Shown: positions 22,868-34,545 of the stretch, piece after piece
How positions within the stretch are numbered: position 1 is the first letter of the stretch
Layout: every line of letters starts with the position of its first letter
Origin: Helicostylum pulchrum
Lineage: Eukaryota; Mucoromycota; Mucoromycetes; Mucorales; Mucoraceae
Length of the DNA: 64,000 bases
Reading direction: 5' to 3'
Assembly: GCA_025677825.1 (NCBI GenBank)
Contig: JAIXMO010000003.1
Location: 806,001-870,000, forward strand
The notes under the pieces: model-generated
Seen by the model: the letters and a program-made list of their open reading frames with translations, nothing else
The model's database searches: none
What the model was told of the DNA's origin: nothing
Made by a program: the position numbers and the translations under genes

Positions 22868-25515
22868 TTATTTTTTCATTGCTTGTACCCAAGGATGGTT
22901 TAATGCTTCGACAGGTTTCATTCTTTTTTCTGGTTCCCAGGTAAGACATTTACTGATAAAGTCACCAAAATCGCGATCGAAATTATCGTACGTCGATCGT
23001 TTCAAGGCCTCAGTAAATGTCAGTGTATTGGGTCTCCTTTTTTTACCCTTTGAATTAATTGATTTTTTAGGCTGATCATACATGTCTATTTTTTTTTTTT
23101 TTGATTAATTAAGAAGAAACATTACAAAAAGGGGAGTTCTTCTTTCGCACTTACCAAAAAATTGCTTTTTCCGTGAGCACCTATCTAAATAATCTTTACT
23201 AGGCACACCTAATAATTGCATAATACATGCTAATTGATCAGGTTCATTTTCACCTGGAAATAACGGTCGGCCCGTATAAAGTTCAGCCAAGATACAGCCG
23301 GTACTCCACATGTCTATGGGTAACCCATAATCCAGCCCTAAAATCACTTCAGGGGCTCTATAGAATCGACTTTGGATATACGTGTATACTTTTTCATTGA
23401 CGTAGCATGAACTTCCGTAATCAATGACTCGGATACCGCTGCGGTCGGGTTGGCGTAGTAAAATATTTTCGGGTTTTAAGTCACAGTGGATAACGTTATG
23501 TTCGCTTAATAACTTTAATGATGTCAAAATTTGGTATGCGAATCTATTGTGGGAGGGCTTTGTTAGTGCTTTTTTGCAGTAAAATAAATAAAAGTGTGTG
23601 CGTACCTTTTTACAAGTCCCATACTAAATCCTTGATAGGAGTTTTGCTGCAAAATTTCATAGAGATTTAAACTCAAACATTCGAATACAATGCATAAATG
23701 ACCTCTAAAATAAAAACTGTTCAACATGCGAACATTATAATGCTTATTTTTTGGGTCCTAAAACATATATACTTTAGTTTTTTTTATAAAAAAAAAACAG
23801 TATATAGAATGTATAATTTGCAGTTGACTTACCCAGGCTATCAGTTGCTCTAATATTTTTACTTCGGTTAATGCTTGTGCATGAAATCTCTTTTTATTTC
23901 GAATGATCTTGACGGCGACCAAATTATTAGGTGATGGGTCGGTTGAAGCAGATACAGTAGCAGCGTCTGCAGGTTTATGGTCTATACACTTGACTACTTG
24001 ACCAAACGATCCCTTTCCCAGCGTATCGACAATTTCGTACCTGTAATTCAAGTGGTCTTTAATCACTATTTGGTAATCCCCTTTTTCGTCATCGTAACCA
24101 TAGTTTAATGCAGTTTGGTCTGTTGATGCCAAATGTTTCTCGGCATGAGAGCCCACACAGTATATAGAAGGGTATCTCATGATTTCAGTTTTTTCGTAAG
24201 GTGATAAAAATGGTCTATATCTATTTAAAGCACCTTTTTTTTTTTTTTTTTTTGACGTATGTGTGTTATTACCACGCAAAAAATAATAATAAAATAAAAC
24301 TTACTCTTTGGACTGAGAACTTCTATATTACCTTCCTCTCGTTTATAATCAGTTACAATTGGTTCATCATGATCGGTACCTACGTCTACTAAACACTGAA
24401 GTCTATCATGAATCTTTTCCAGTCTTGAATCACGAGAATTGGAGCGGGATAATGTAGGAAGCGTAGCATCTTCAATTTCGTCCGGTTGACTAATTAAACC
24501 TTGTGCCGAAACTAAATTGGCGGATAAGGCTCTGGATTTTTCCCGCTCCTTGTCCCATTGTTCTTGAAGGATCTCGTTGGCGGCGGTGGGGAAAGATGGG
24601 CGGCGTGAGTAGTTTACGGATATCTCTCGTTTGGTAGGTTGGCAAGTCGCGGTCTTTAGGGATTTAGGTACAATGACCTCAGGCTTTCGCAGCTTGGATG
24701 TGGTAGTGGGCACCTGATCGGTAAGTAATAATCGTGTGGGGTCTGCAATAGGTGGTTTTTGTTGTTGCTGTGCGTCGTCTGTTGATTGTCTATTAGGCGG
24801 TAAAGGTATTCTAGTGCAAGTTTTTTCTGGTTTAACCACCAACATATCAGTCTAATAATAAAAGAAAGAAAGAAAAGGAGAAAGAAAAATGTTTTTAAGA
24901 AAGAAAAAAGTGTGAGAAAGTTATATTTCAGTTTTGTCCCCATTATAATAATTTTTTTTTTACCTGAGCTCCTCCTTTTTTAGAAGTTGAATGCTCTTTT
25001 ATAGGCTTCGAAGCAGTATCGTTGTAATTTGCAGACTGTCTTTTATCTTTTACAGGCGACATGAATGGATCAAATTCAGCTAGTTCTCGGTTCGCTTTTC
25101 CTAAAGAAGTAGTAGTAGAGGATTTTGCAAGTCTTGCAATAGAAGTTTGACGAATTCTTCGTCCGGGAGAAGAAGGTGGGGTTGGATCTCGGTTGTCGAT
25201 AGTGATGAGGTTGGGATGCTCAGCAGATACATGACTTGCGAGTGCAGGACGTCTTGTTGGTAATCGCGTAGGTGTCAGTTTCTGCTGCTGCTCAGGATCA
25301 GGTGAACTCTTTTCGACAGCACGTGATTGTAATGGATCAAACTTTTGAAGTGAGGTGTACAATAACTTTGGTTTATTAACCTCAGGTTTGGTATCTGCTT
25401 GCTGGCTTTGCGTGTTGGGTTGCACTGAAAGTACTTCCATGTCGAGTAGGTTTATTGAAGGTTGACGTTCTGATTTCCAATTGCCCGATTCTGAACAGTT
25501 TGAAGTACTCGACAT
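22868..25515 (-). CDS. DYRK-family protein kinase (DYRK2/Pom1-like)
   Basis: Six exons (24964-25515, 24305-24851, 23833-24233, 23606-23757, 23155-23543, 22868-23085) join in frame to 752 residues. The first ~370 are low-complexity, rich in Ser, Pro and Lys. The DYRK homology box is [16 protein letters not shown]. Kinase motifs follow: [27 protein letters not shown], then [20 protein letters not shown], in which YTY is the autophosphorylated YxY loop, and APEVILG. The usual DFG is DYG here. Class II DYRKs in fungi (Pom1 and relatives) regulate polarity and the cell cycle. The end is just after the kinase domain (HPWVQAMKK). Splice sites are canonical. The identification as DYRK is firm; assignment to the Pom1 branch is inferred from the box. 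Confidence 0.9.
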
Positions 25516-25970
25516 GTAAACTTATTTTATCTAATGCTTTGTTCTTCTTAGTTGTATACTTTCTTTATTTGTTTCTTTTGTCTTACCTTTCTTTCTTTCT
25601 TTTTTTTTAAATATAACACAGGTTTTTTTTGTTAATAAATAAAAAAAAAAAGTATTTATGCTGTTCTGAATGGAAGAAGAAGGAGGTGAAAGACAAAAGG
25701 GAGATTAATATAACCTCTTTTTTTTTGTTTTATAAAGAACTAGAAGGAACGTAGGACTATCTTTATCGCTTTTTCAAAAAAAAAAAAAAAAAAAAGAAGA
25801 AGTATTGAGAAAAAAAAAAAAGCAGAAAAAAAAGGATCCCTTGTTTTATGCTTTTTTTTTTGGGGTAGCAGAATAATATCTACACTATGTACACTACGTT
25901 TTTTTTTTATCGTTGTAAAATGACGACACGAAAAGCTGATTTTTTCCCTTCTCTCTCTTTTTTTTTTTAT
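25516..25970. other. Intergenic, homopolymer-rich, no gene seen
   Basis: Contains A and T tracts up to about 20 bases and CTTT repeats (25590-25610), probably the kinase promoter and leader. Confidence 0.5.
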
Positions 25971-26430
25971 TTATTTGCTTGTTTTCTTTAATCGTAACAA
26001 GTGTTGATAAACATCATGGCTAATTATAAGAAATATAACAATGAGACTAAAGCTTAATAGAATCGGGATCAAAATAATTAATCCAAATGCGGCAGTAGAA
26101 AATACGATAATTGACCAAATAACACAGAGAACAATAGACGTTGTTAGAACAATAACCGACATGGATATCAAGAATATTGCAACTGGTATAAATGATAAAA
26201 TACCAAATATGTATAACGATAATCTAAACTCTGGGCTAAATTTGTTGTTAAAATATATTTGCAAACTATTACATTAAAACTTACTATAGCCATAATGTTT
26301 GCATTGTGGATTGTATCGCGTTTAAATAAGGTATTAAGTGTACATATATCTTCTCAACGAAATTCTTTGAGTCAAGTAATTTGGACTGTATCTTTCGTTC
26401 CAATTGATGCAATGTACTTGTATTCGACAT
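25971..26430 (-). CDS. Promethin/LDAF1-like membrane protein
   Basis: Two exons (26285-26430 and 25971-26235) with a 49-base intron (GTAAGT...TTTAG, TTAAC branch) give 136 residues. The N-terminal ~55 residues are amphipathic (HQLERKIQSKLL, YLNAIQSTMQTLW). They are followed by about 75 almost continuous hydrophobic residues beginning LYIFGILSFIPVAIFLISM and a short basic tail. A small protein with a long hydrophobic hairpin and this IPVA-type start is the layout of promethin/LDAF1 and yeast Ldo proteins, which work with seipin at endoplasmic reticulum sites where lipid droplets form. The assignment rests on layout and a few motif residues. Other small reticulon-like or peroxisomal hairpin proteins cannot be excluded. 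Confidence 0.6.
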
Positions 26431-28207
26431 TTTTTCTTATTTTTATAGAAAAAAAGTAAAGGTAAGGGTGGGAAAGAGAGTTGTTTAATCGTTTTAAACC
26501 GAATGTGACTTAAATACACACACACATTAATGTTTTTTTTTGCGTTTAGTTATATTAAATTTTGATTGGTATAAAGTCTGGAACCCAAAATTAGCTTGGG
26601 TTACGCCATAAACGGTCATAGCGTTTGCTTGGCTCTTTTTTTTTTTTTTTTTTTAATGCAGTTTAAAAAAGCTTATTAACATGCAGTGGCGTTTCTTTTT
26701 TAAATATTGGTACTACACTATTAGGCTGAACTTGACTATTGGTGACTAGGAGGATCATGGTTTGTCCTATTCCTCAAATTAGAGGGGGGAGGAACTAGCT
26801 TGAAGACATATTGTATGCCCCAAACAATTACTACTTACAGACCGCCTGCAATCTTTATTTAGCTAAGCAAAGAATAAACAAAAAGTAGGCGTATTGTCGA
26901 ACTCCCACTTGCCACTGTGATTCAACTAGATCAACTCGTTTTTGTCAACTGGAAGTTTTTATACTTCTTGACCATTCTTTCTATCGTCTTCTTCGCTTCT
27001 GCGAAATTCTATTTTCAGTCTCTGCAATGTCACCGGTTACTTGCTACATTGTAAAAAGGTCGAGGCATCTTTCTTGTCTGAAAAGTACAGATGATAGAAC
27101 ATATTTTCTCCTGTTTTACTTACATGGAGTAGCTTTACTTGCGTGCAGCAGGAGCCAACGATATCAGCTACCGAGGAAGCGGGTTTCTTCTTTCTAGATT
27201 ATGTGGGTGGTGGTACATGGCCGTTTATAATTCATGGAGTGATTTGTCCTTGTTGGTCAGAAATGTTACAGTATTTTTTATAAGTAATTATAAAAAAAAG
27301 AGTGATCATGTAGTTAATGATACTTAAGAGGGAAAGCATCAGTGTTAAAAGTTTATAACTTGCATCTATTTTAAAACATAAAGCAATCCTCGGTAAAAGC
27401 TATAAATGCTGTAACAAGTCTTCTTAGGGACCACAGAGATATACATAGCGCAGCTCAAGACCAAGAACCGCGTGCTTCCATAACTGTAATAATTGACTAT
27501 GCATATTTAGAAACAAGGATTCCGTGATAAGCTGAAAATAATCATCCAAGTAGTGTTATGGGTCTACCGCAGATATGACGGAGTGTAACCAGTTTGAAAC
27601 TGGTTGTAATTGTAGTATACTATGTTTTGCTGGTTTAAGAGTACATGTGATGACTGAGAAAAACGATAGAATACAGTACTCAATTGTTCACGAGGGATAG
27701 TAAACACGTCATATTTTGTTTATGATAAACAATCAAGGATTGAATGTATATTTTTTTAAAATTGTGCTCAAATCGCGTCTTTTTTTTTCTTTACTTTCCT
27801 TTCCTTTAACAATGATATTATCTGCTTTTCCCCCTTGTACTGCTCGTTTTTATAAGTTTGTTAGCTGACATTATGGTACGTATTTGCTTTTAAAATATTC
27901 TTTTACGCGTACTATTCTTTTTTAACACTTTTTTTCTTCTCTCAAAAGTTGGTGTCGGTACAAACGGATATATACTACAAGTCTCTTTCAGATACAGTAG
28001 TAACGCTTTTGCTTAAAGTTAACTTACTAACATATTCCATGTATTATGTGATTGTAAATGTCTTCTTTTTTTTTCTCATGGGTTCAAATATAAAGCAATT
28101 CAGAAGAAGAAGGGAAGGGTTTTCGTACAGCCTTTGAAAGTCTACTGGAGAAGAACGGCAATTGTCTTCGTTTGTAAAAAAAAAAAAAAAGAGCCATTTC
28201 TAACGAG
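26431..28207. other. Long region without intact genes
   Basis: 26585-26640 has a small hairpin (AACCCAAAATTAGCTTGGGTT) followed by the TCATAGCGTTT phrase also seen at 16320 and 59285. At 27425 the phrase CTTAGGGACCACAG matches the presumed transposon end at 32634. 27780-28140 carries a decayed split gene: a splice donor after ATG at 27871-27873, then an exon starting TTGGTGTCGGTACAAACGG, resembling 29200-29310. Nothing intact is seen. Confidence 0.45.
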
Positions 28208-28837
28208 ATGTCTGCAGAAATGGCTTAATTCCGCAGTGATTCTGATGACGATTATTTAGGCTATCGTGCGCTCCTGGCCCATGTTTGTGCTTTGGTTTGT
28301 GATTTGGTGAATGCGGAAGTTGAAGCTAGTCAACAAGATCTTGCAACTGGCGAAGTGAGCTATTGACTCTTCCGACCCGGCCAAATTAGGGCATGACGAA
28401 AGTAAACTTCTCCGCGAAGCAAAAGACATTACAGATCAGCATATTGACTCTCTTAATGAAAACTACGGTTGGTCAATTCAAATTAATGGTCTCGAAAGGT
28501 CAGTGTCAACTCTTTACTTGGATAGGGCGGGAATTTACGTGGCGATTCCAAGATTCACTTTAAGGCTGCCAAAAGATATTAAGAAATTATCAGCATTTAT
28601 TGATACGTTATTTAGTTTTTGCTCCGTAATTGTAAGTTCAGTTACGTCGTTAATTTAAGAAATGTTAATTAACATGTATTATTATTCTAGAGTGATTTGG
28701 AGCAACAAGCTCTTTCTGTTCGCCAAAACTACGCTTTGATTGATTTACCTGAGTCGAGTGACTCGAAATCTGCGTTTCGATCTTCGCCTCCCCGTAGTTA
28801 TTGCCATCAACAACGACCGACGTACTACTGGAAATAG
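28208..28837 (+). pseudogene. Broken two-exon gene of unknown family
   Basis: Exon 1 starts at 28208 but meets TAA at codon 7. After that the frame is open (FRSDSDDDYLGYRALLAHVC...) to about 28366, where a one-base shift leads into LRE-AKDITDQHIDSLNENYG and on to TLFSFCSVI. A clean intron (28632-28690, GTAAGT...TCTAG) joins in frame to exon 2 (SDLEQQALSVRQNYALIDLP...) ending TAG at 28837. The preserved splice sites and protein-like composition show a once-working gene of about 205 residues. I do not recognise the protein. Confidence 0.6.
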
Positions 28838-29689
28838 GACAAGGTCAGTGATTCCCGATCACTTGTTCGGAAAAAGTAACAAGTGAAAGTTACCTGAAGA
28901 ATTCGTAACTATAGTTACTACTACAGACGAATTCGGATGGTTGCAAGAGTTGAACGGCAACTAGGGTAACTAGTATAGCGGAGAGGTATTAAAAGAGAGG
29001 CCTCACTATTATCAATTATAGAAGAAGAGGAGGTAAGAAAAAAAATGTTGTAATAAACATGTATATTTTTGTTTTATCAATTTTTAACGAGGCTTAAATT
29101 AATCTTTTTTTTTTTTTGTAACAGTATTTGCCTCTCACTCTTTTAATAGTAATTCCGTGTACCCCCTTCCTCTCCCTTTCTACATGCATTGTCTACTGGT
29201 GCTACTTATGGTATGTATTTCAAATCACTCTTTTTGTATTATCCTTCTGTTTTATAACACTTATTCTGTTATCAAAGGTTAATGCCAGTACAAACAGGTA
29301 CACGGGAAACATTTTTTGTTTGTCGCCAAGCTATAGCTGGGCTTCGTGTACGCTTACCGGAATCTGTCAAGAATATTGGAGCGAGAATAGCTCGTTCCTA
29401 ACGATATCTGAGAGAACTAGAGAAAAGCTCTTGTCGGTGCTGGTATATCGAAGAGTTTACTCTATGGCTCCTCTTCTTTCGACAGTAATGAAGATAACAA
29501 AATGTTGTCTTAGAAACAGGTCGTTGTCGCTTACTTAGATTCCGGAACCGCATACAGTATGATAGCTTCTTTCTTTAAAGAAGTTCCAAAAAAGCTATCA
29601 CAACAGTTATGCTTTACGCACTTACTCCAAAAGTTGCAAGGAGTACTGGAATGTAAACCGTCGTCATTTAATCTCCGAAATCAAGCATC
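28838..29689 (+). pseudogene. Second decayed split gene
   Basis: 29128-29538 is open in one frame, but the more protein-like reading starts after an acceptor near 29279: LMPVQTGTRETFFVCRQAIA, continuing GLRVRLPESVKNIGARIARS, then a stop. The donor (ATGGTATGTATTTC near 29208) and this exon resemble 27871-27990. The two are decayed members of one small family. The function is unknown and no intact copy is in the window. Confidence 0.4.
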
Positions 29690-29870
29690 AGTTAAAAAAA
29701 CACTTGGTTAGATTTTGGGCATGCGTTCTGTTTACACGCTCAGAAAAGAAAGCGTGGTGTGTTACTTTTCACGTACCTTTGAAAAAGGATCCCAATATAT
29801 GTACGGTATTACGGTTGGTTGAAGCTTATCTTAGAAAGAAGCGCTCTTATGCAATACAGTTAATTTGAAG
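29690..29870 (+). repeat. Dispersed repeat, copy 3 (with open protein-like frame)
   Basis: It matches the reverse complements of 16560-16740 and, more weakly, 11760-11890. One frame reads FTRSEKKAWCVTFHVPLKKD then PNICTVLRLVEAYLRKKRS before a stop. The PxxD.C.V..L..Y pattern is reminiscent of the central part of tyrosine recombinases from Crypton/DIRS-type elements, but this is only a resemblance. Confidence 0.5.
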
Positions 29871-30290
29871 TGTATACGTTTGTAAGGGTATAAAGAAAAC
29901 AAAAACAATAAAAAAAAGTAATAAAAGAATATAAGATATAAGCTTACTTAAAAGATGAACATATAAATCTAATACTTACTGGTATGCATAATTAATAAAA
30001 AATGAAGAAGAGAAAGAAAGTGCTTAATCTAGGTTAAGGCTCACTTTCATTGATGAAATAGGGGGCTTATTTACTCATGTGATCTATTTAATCATTTTTA
30101 CGTAGATGTTTACAAATTTGTTGCTACAAAAGTGGTTGGTCGCTTGCTACTTATAGCAGCATTTACAATTGAGTTTGCTTACAATCTTCGAATTTTTTAA
30201 AAAAATTATAGTTATTATTATAAAAAATCGTATACATTATGAATATAGTTATAGTGCTAATAGTTTACGCCAAAGACAGTGTAATAGTAC
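29871..30290. other. Intergenic with an upstream-exon-like duplication
   Basis: 29925-30015 resembles 48340-48440: both read on the minus strand as ATG.ATACCAGTAAGT (a very short first exon with a splice donor) embedded in GAATATAAGATATA and GAAGAAGAGAAAG sequence. No coding sequence follows here, so it is a decapitated copy. The rest is AT-rich spacer. Confidence 0.45.
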
Positions 30291-32440
30291 TTATTTTGCG
30301 TCAGGTTTTACAGTGGCATAATCATTCGCCGAAGTAGCAGAGGGTTTGACTACATTGACCACATTAGCAGGGCCCCTATTTGCAGAGTGATAAAATTCGT
30401 TATCGTCTACGGTAGTAGTTCCAGTCAAAGCAGGAGAGTAGTAGCGTCCACTTGAATTTCCAGTAGTTACTTCTGTAGCTTCTGTAAATTGTGGAAAATT
30501 TGGTTTGGCAGCTGGGACTTCTTTATAGTGATCGTCAATCTCATCCCAATCAACAGCTATTTGCTCGTGAGTGTTGTCTTGTTGCTTTGTTTTCTTTTGA
30601 CGTCGAACGTAGAAAAATACAAAAGCGATAATACCCAAACCCTAAAGAATATTATATTAATTAAACTTGGTTAAATAGCTTTATTTGTACTTACAATAAC
30701 GATGGCACCCGCTGCAATCCCTCCAATGGCTCCTTTGCTTAATCCACCGGATTCATTTGAATCAGGTTTATTTGAACTAGAGTCATTCGAATTATTATCG
30801 GTTGAGTTAGAGACATAATTAGCGGTATAGGAAATATTAGAGGCATCCGCAACGTTAATAGTGAGTAATGAAGGATTTAATGCACCATCGACGCCTCTAC
30901 CAAATAAAATAAATAATGTGGTATCTACTAAAACAGCTATTCGATAAAGATGGCGTTAAATGACCTAAAAAAAGTGTTTTTAACTCGCCGTACGATATTC
31001 ATACCTGAATGACTGAATCTAGGTCCACTTAAATATTCGGGAATAACGACAGTGTCCTGTTTAGTCCACGTATTAGTCTCTAAATTTAAAGTATAACAGA
31101 AACTACCAGATGCTATAAGTTTTGTTTGAGTCACTAGTACTATACAAACTATTTTATGGAATGCTCGTACCTGCTTTGCCATCTTCGGAACCTCCGTAGA
31201 GAATGATATCTTGTGAATTTGGTACTATAAATAATTATTAGATTTAAAAAGATAGCTGGAAGGAATACGTCAGATACATACATAGGTTGGCTGTGTGATA
31301 CATTCTGGTCGAGGGCACACTTCCTCTCATTGTCTCATTTGACCAAGTACCAGACTTAGTGTCAAAAACCACAGCCCAGCTAAAGGGTATTTTGATTGGT
31401 GCCCAATTATTTGTAGTAGTGTAGTAGGTACCTCCAAGATAGTAGATTTTACCAGTACTAGGATTAATTGTAGCCGTTTGAGAAGTAGGATAGAAATCTA
31501 AAAGTGTGCTAGCTTGAGGAGAAAAAGGAGCCCATGTCTGATTTGAAAGTATGTTAAATGATGGACTTTTTTTTTCTTTTTTTCTGAGAAAATTATATAT
31601 TTACGCCAGAATCGGTATTATGTGTTGTAAGACGACTGAATCCAACATAGGATAAATTAGTACTATCGAAAGTCACTGCATTTCCATTACCAGAGATCTC
31701 AGGGGCAGAGGTATTTGCACGTCTAAGAAAAAAATTAGTAATAGATCAATCTTCGATTAAAGAAATATTTACTGTTCGAATCCACCATAAACTCCAATCA
31801 AACCATTTGGCAAGTTAACAGCAGTAGACGCATAACTATAAAGAAAATGCAGTGTTTATAATATAAGTGAAATATACGTAACAGATTATTAAAATCTTAC
31901 ATTTGTCTTATTCCTACGTTATCCACTGAATATGAAGTACCTCTCGTCCATTCGTTTGAAGAAGTATCATAGAAAATCGTTTGGTTTACATACTTAAATG
32001 TGCTTGGATTATAACCTCCTTGGATCATAAGTCGTTTTCCGTCTGATAACACAATTGATGTTGGTGTTCTTCGTTGTCCTATCGAAAAGTGAATATCGGG
32101 TATCATCTTATTCCACTGAGTGATCAGAGCTTCACTTGCGCGCCCAGCGAATTCGTTGATATTTAGAGAATATATGGATTCATCTATCGAGGGTTTTGTA
32201 TTAAATATTGGAGAAGTATCTCCGCCCCAACAGTAGATCTGTCCTCCAACGTAACCGCATGCTAAACAATATATATGAAAACAGAAAAAAATTAAGTATA
32301 AATCTATTCTATTTTAGATCTCTTTCGATATTTTAAAGACATTATTTACATGGAAAAGAGCGGGATGCTATAATATCACCGGCTGAAGCATAAGTGAAAC
32401 ATGCTGTCAAAGAAGCAATTATTAGTGCTATCTTTTTCAT
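30291..32440 (-). CDS. Kelch-repeat type I membrane protein, copy 2 (complete)
   Basis: A multi-exon gene. The signal peptide is MKKIALIIASLTACFTYA; exon 1 ends near 32351. Exon 2 (after an acceptor near 32264) begins CGYVGGQIYCWGGD. Small exons follow through the propeller (YLGGTYYTTTNNW; ILYGGSEDGKA; ILFGRGVDG). Near the C-terminus a Ser/Asn-rich stalk precedes a membrane span (GGIAAGAIVI, then GLGIIAFVFFYVRRQKK in the last exon). A cytoplasmic tail of about 100 residues ends at 30291. This is the layout of a cell-surface beta-propeller with a single membrane anchor. The ligand and role are unknown. It duplicates the gene at 1-1080; similarity extends ~170 bases upstream of the start, then stops at a transposon-like sequence. 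Confidence 0.82.
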
Positions 32441-32765
32441 ATTAAAAAGATAAGTTTTAAACTTTTTAATATTGTTTTCGAAGAACAAAACGAAAGAAGA
32501 ATCATTTTTCTTTTCCTCACAGCTTTAGTTCTTAGTAGAAGTGATGGTGTAACCTTCCACAACGACTATTAATTTATTTTGATGTGAATAGCACCTATCC
32601 GAACGATATTTTTAGAAACCCTAAACGGGTTTCTTAGGGACCACAGCCTAAATCCTTAGGGGCCACATGTGTGTACATATTTTTTTGTATAAAATTACGT
32701 GATTTTATCGGGTGTACATAGGGTATCTTAGGATCGGGTACCCTGTGGTCTGAGTGTTATTAGTT
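32441..32765. mobile_element. Possible small transposon end(s) upstream of kelch copy 2
   Basis: Similarity to the kelch copy 1 upstream region ends at about 32612, where TTTCTTAGGGACCACAG appears. CTGTGGTC, the inverse of GACCACAG, follows near 32746. Between them are CCTTAGGGGCCACATGTGTG and GTGTACATAGGGTATCTTAGG, which are partly inverted relative to each other. CTTAGGGACCACAG also occurs at 27425. This looks like terminal inverted repeats of a small or decayed DNA transposon inserted at the edge of the duplication. Confidence 0.45.
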
Positions 32766-33288
32766 TTTACTGCGTCTTGTGTTTATATCAAAACCAGAAT
32801 CGTCAATAAATAAACAGTTCTTTTTGTAAAGTCCATTTCTGTTTTCATCCGCATTTGTGCCCATTCTAATTACTTTTCCAGGGTTTTTTTTTTTTTTCAT
32901 CGTTACATGACAACTTTTAGCGAAAGGATGCATTTTCTTTCACAAACTCATGTACTCTAAACTTCTTGATATCAAGCTCCTCAAAAGTTTCGGTAAAGCT
33001 CTCTACATCATCAGTTATAACAGAAGATGGATTTTCATAGAAAAAATCTATCAAATGCTGTTTGTGTGGCTCCTCGAGTTTGGAGACTGATCTGCTACTA
33101 CGGTTGGTCTTCTTTTCGATTTGATAATTATCAGGATAGCTTAAATACTTCTGATACAAGTTGTTTGCGGTGCTACGGCCCACATTGGCTCTGAAAGCAG
33201 CAGCACGAACTGATAAGCTTTTTTGTAACCTCCAGTATAAAAAACAACTCACGGGTGGTTCCATTGTGCAACACTTACTTCTGCCCAT
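32766..33288 (-). pseudogene. IS630/Tc1-type transposase, 5' fragment
   Basis: An N-terminal helix-turn-helix region (33288-32917) includes LSVRAAAFRANVGRSTANNL and LEEPHKQHLIDFFYENPSS. In another frame further on (32815-32770), FIDDSGFDINTRRS carries the first catalytic Asp. Everything downstream, including the second Asp and Glu, is missing: the sequence ends at the CTGTGGTC motif. A frame change lies between the two parts. It is a second copy, different from the neighbour at 33313-34545. Confidence 0.7.
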
Positions 33289-33312
33289 TCTAAAAAAGTA
33301 TACGATAATTCA

Positions 33313-34545
33313 TTAAAATTCTGCTTTATCTCGACAATTACTGATATGACGCTTAGATTGGCTACAGAATCCACGAATATTACTAAAACGTACATTGTTG
33401 CAAGCATCAGCTATTCTCTGGGATAAATCATCCATATCCATGATATCAAGCATCTTGTTCATGAACTTTATGAAATGAGCCGTAGTAGTACCTTTAGAAG
33501 GAGGCTTGTTGGATTCCCTGCCATCACTGCTCTCAATCTCGACATACTCTATGACAGGTTTTCCAATAATGGTTTTGCTTACCCTTTGATCTTTGTCTCT
33601 TGCTGGCTTTCTCTTCTTCGGTTTTTTATTCTTATTTGTCTGAGCCTTTTGCACTTTTCCCTTGTTGATAGGGGTTTCTTCATTGTGAAATGGATAATAC
33701 TGGAAGGGTGAATAGCTCCAAAGATGGTATGAGATGGAGAACGAGTTTTTTCAACTTCTACAATGGCAGGTGTTCCTATAGTTGATCTTGCCCAATTGTT
33801 CTTTATATTAATACCCATCAATAAACACACCGTTTATATCATAGTCTAGGTCAGCGTCCTTCCACTCCATGAACCATTCATATCTCTTTTGTAGGTTTTT
33901 ACCTGAATTTTTTATCTTCGGTTCAAAGGTTGGCTTCTTCACAAAAATAAACACGTTATTTTTCAGATGATGATTCATTTGAGATTTAGAAATCGAAAAG
34001 CCTTCAAACTTAGATGTCAACGAATCAATAATGCCAACAACACAGAGTTGTGAATCATTTTCGCCTATCTCTTAGATATTTTGCACGTGTTCACCAGTAA
34101 AATTGCTAAGTCTATCTATATTCTTTTCAGACTTCTTATAGGGCACCTCCTCCTTTTCCTGATATTGTTTCCATCAACGAACAGCAGTACTAGGCTTTAC
34201 TCCTAAATTTCTAGCAATCGCCGCTACTCTTCCTCCTTTGACAGGTACTTCAATCATTCGATCGATAAACTTCTCTCTCATGTGGCCATCATAAGATCTA
34301 TAAGTACTATTAACTGTAGACTTAGCCAATTTGATCTCATTGACAGGTATATCTTGCATTTCAGTATCTTCTTTATCTTCAGGTTTGGCAGTCAAGTAGG
34401 CAGCTTGACTCGTTATAGTAACGGGAACTATATTCGGATCGATGATTTCTGTTAATACACCTTCCATTGCGTCTACAACTTTCTTTCCATTCTCTCTATA
34501 GATATTTTCTTACCCGTCTTCATAATAAAAAGTATTTTGACTCAT
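33313..34545 (-). pseudogene. IS630/Tc1-type transposase with catalytic core deleted
   Basis: Reading downward from 34545: a possible short first exon (MSQNTFYYED), then an N-terminal HTH (KSTVNSTYRSYDGHMREKFI; RVAAIARNLGVKPSTAVR). Next come KRYEWFMEWKDADLDYDI, NGVFIDG with the first Asp, and NNWARSTIGTPAIVEVEKTR. The KGTTTAHFIKFMNKMLDIMD segment then passes directly into LSQRIADACNNVRFSNIRGF, which is normally the C-terminal end. The middle with the second Asp and the PYSPELNPIE motif is therefore gone. Several frame changes also exist. It is inactive, but could have been mobilised in trans. Confidence 0.75.

Noticed and set aside
26266..26284. A 19-base intron (GTAAGTTTTAATGTAATAG) in the promethin-like gene
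   Set aside because: It keeps the frame, but a second acceptor 30 bases further on also keeps it and gives a normal 49-base intron with a TTAAC branch site. The longer intron is far more plausible.
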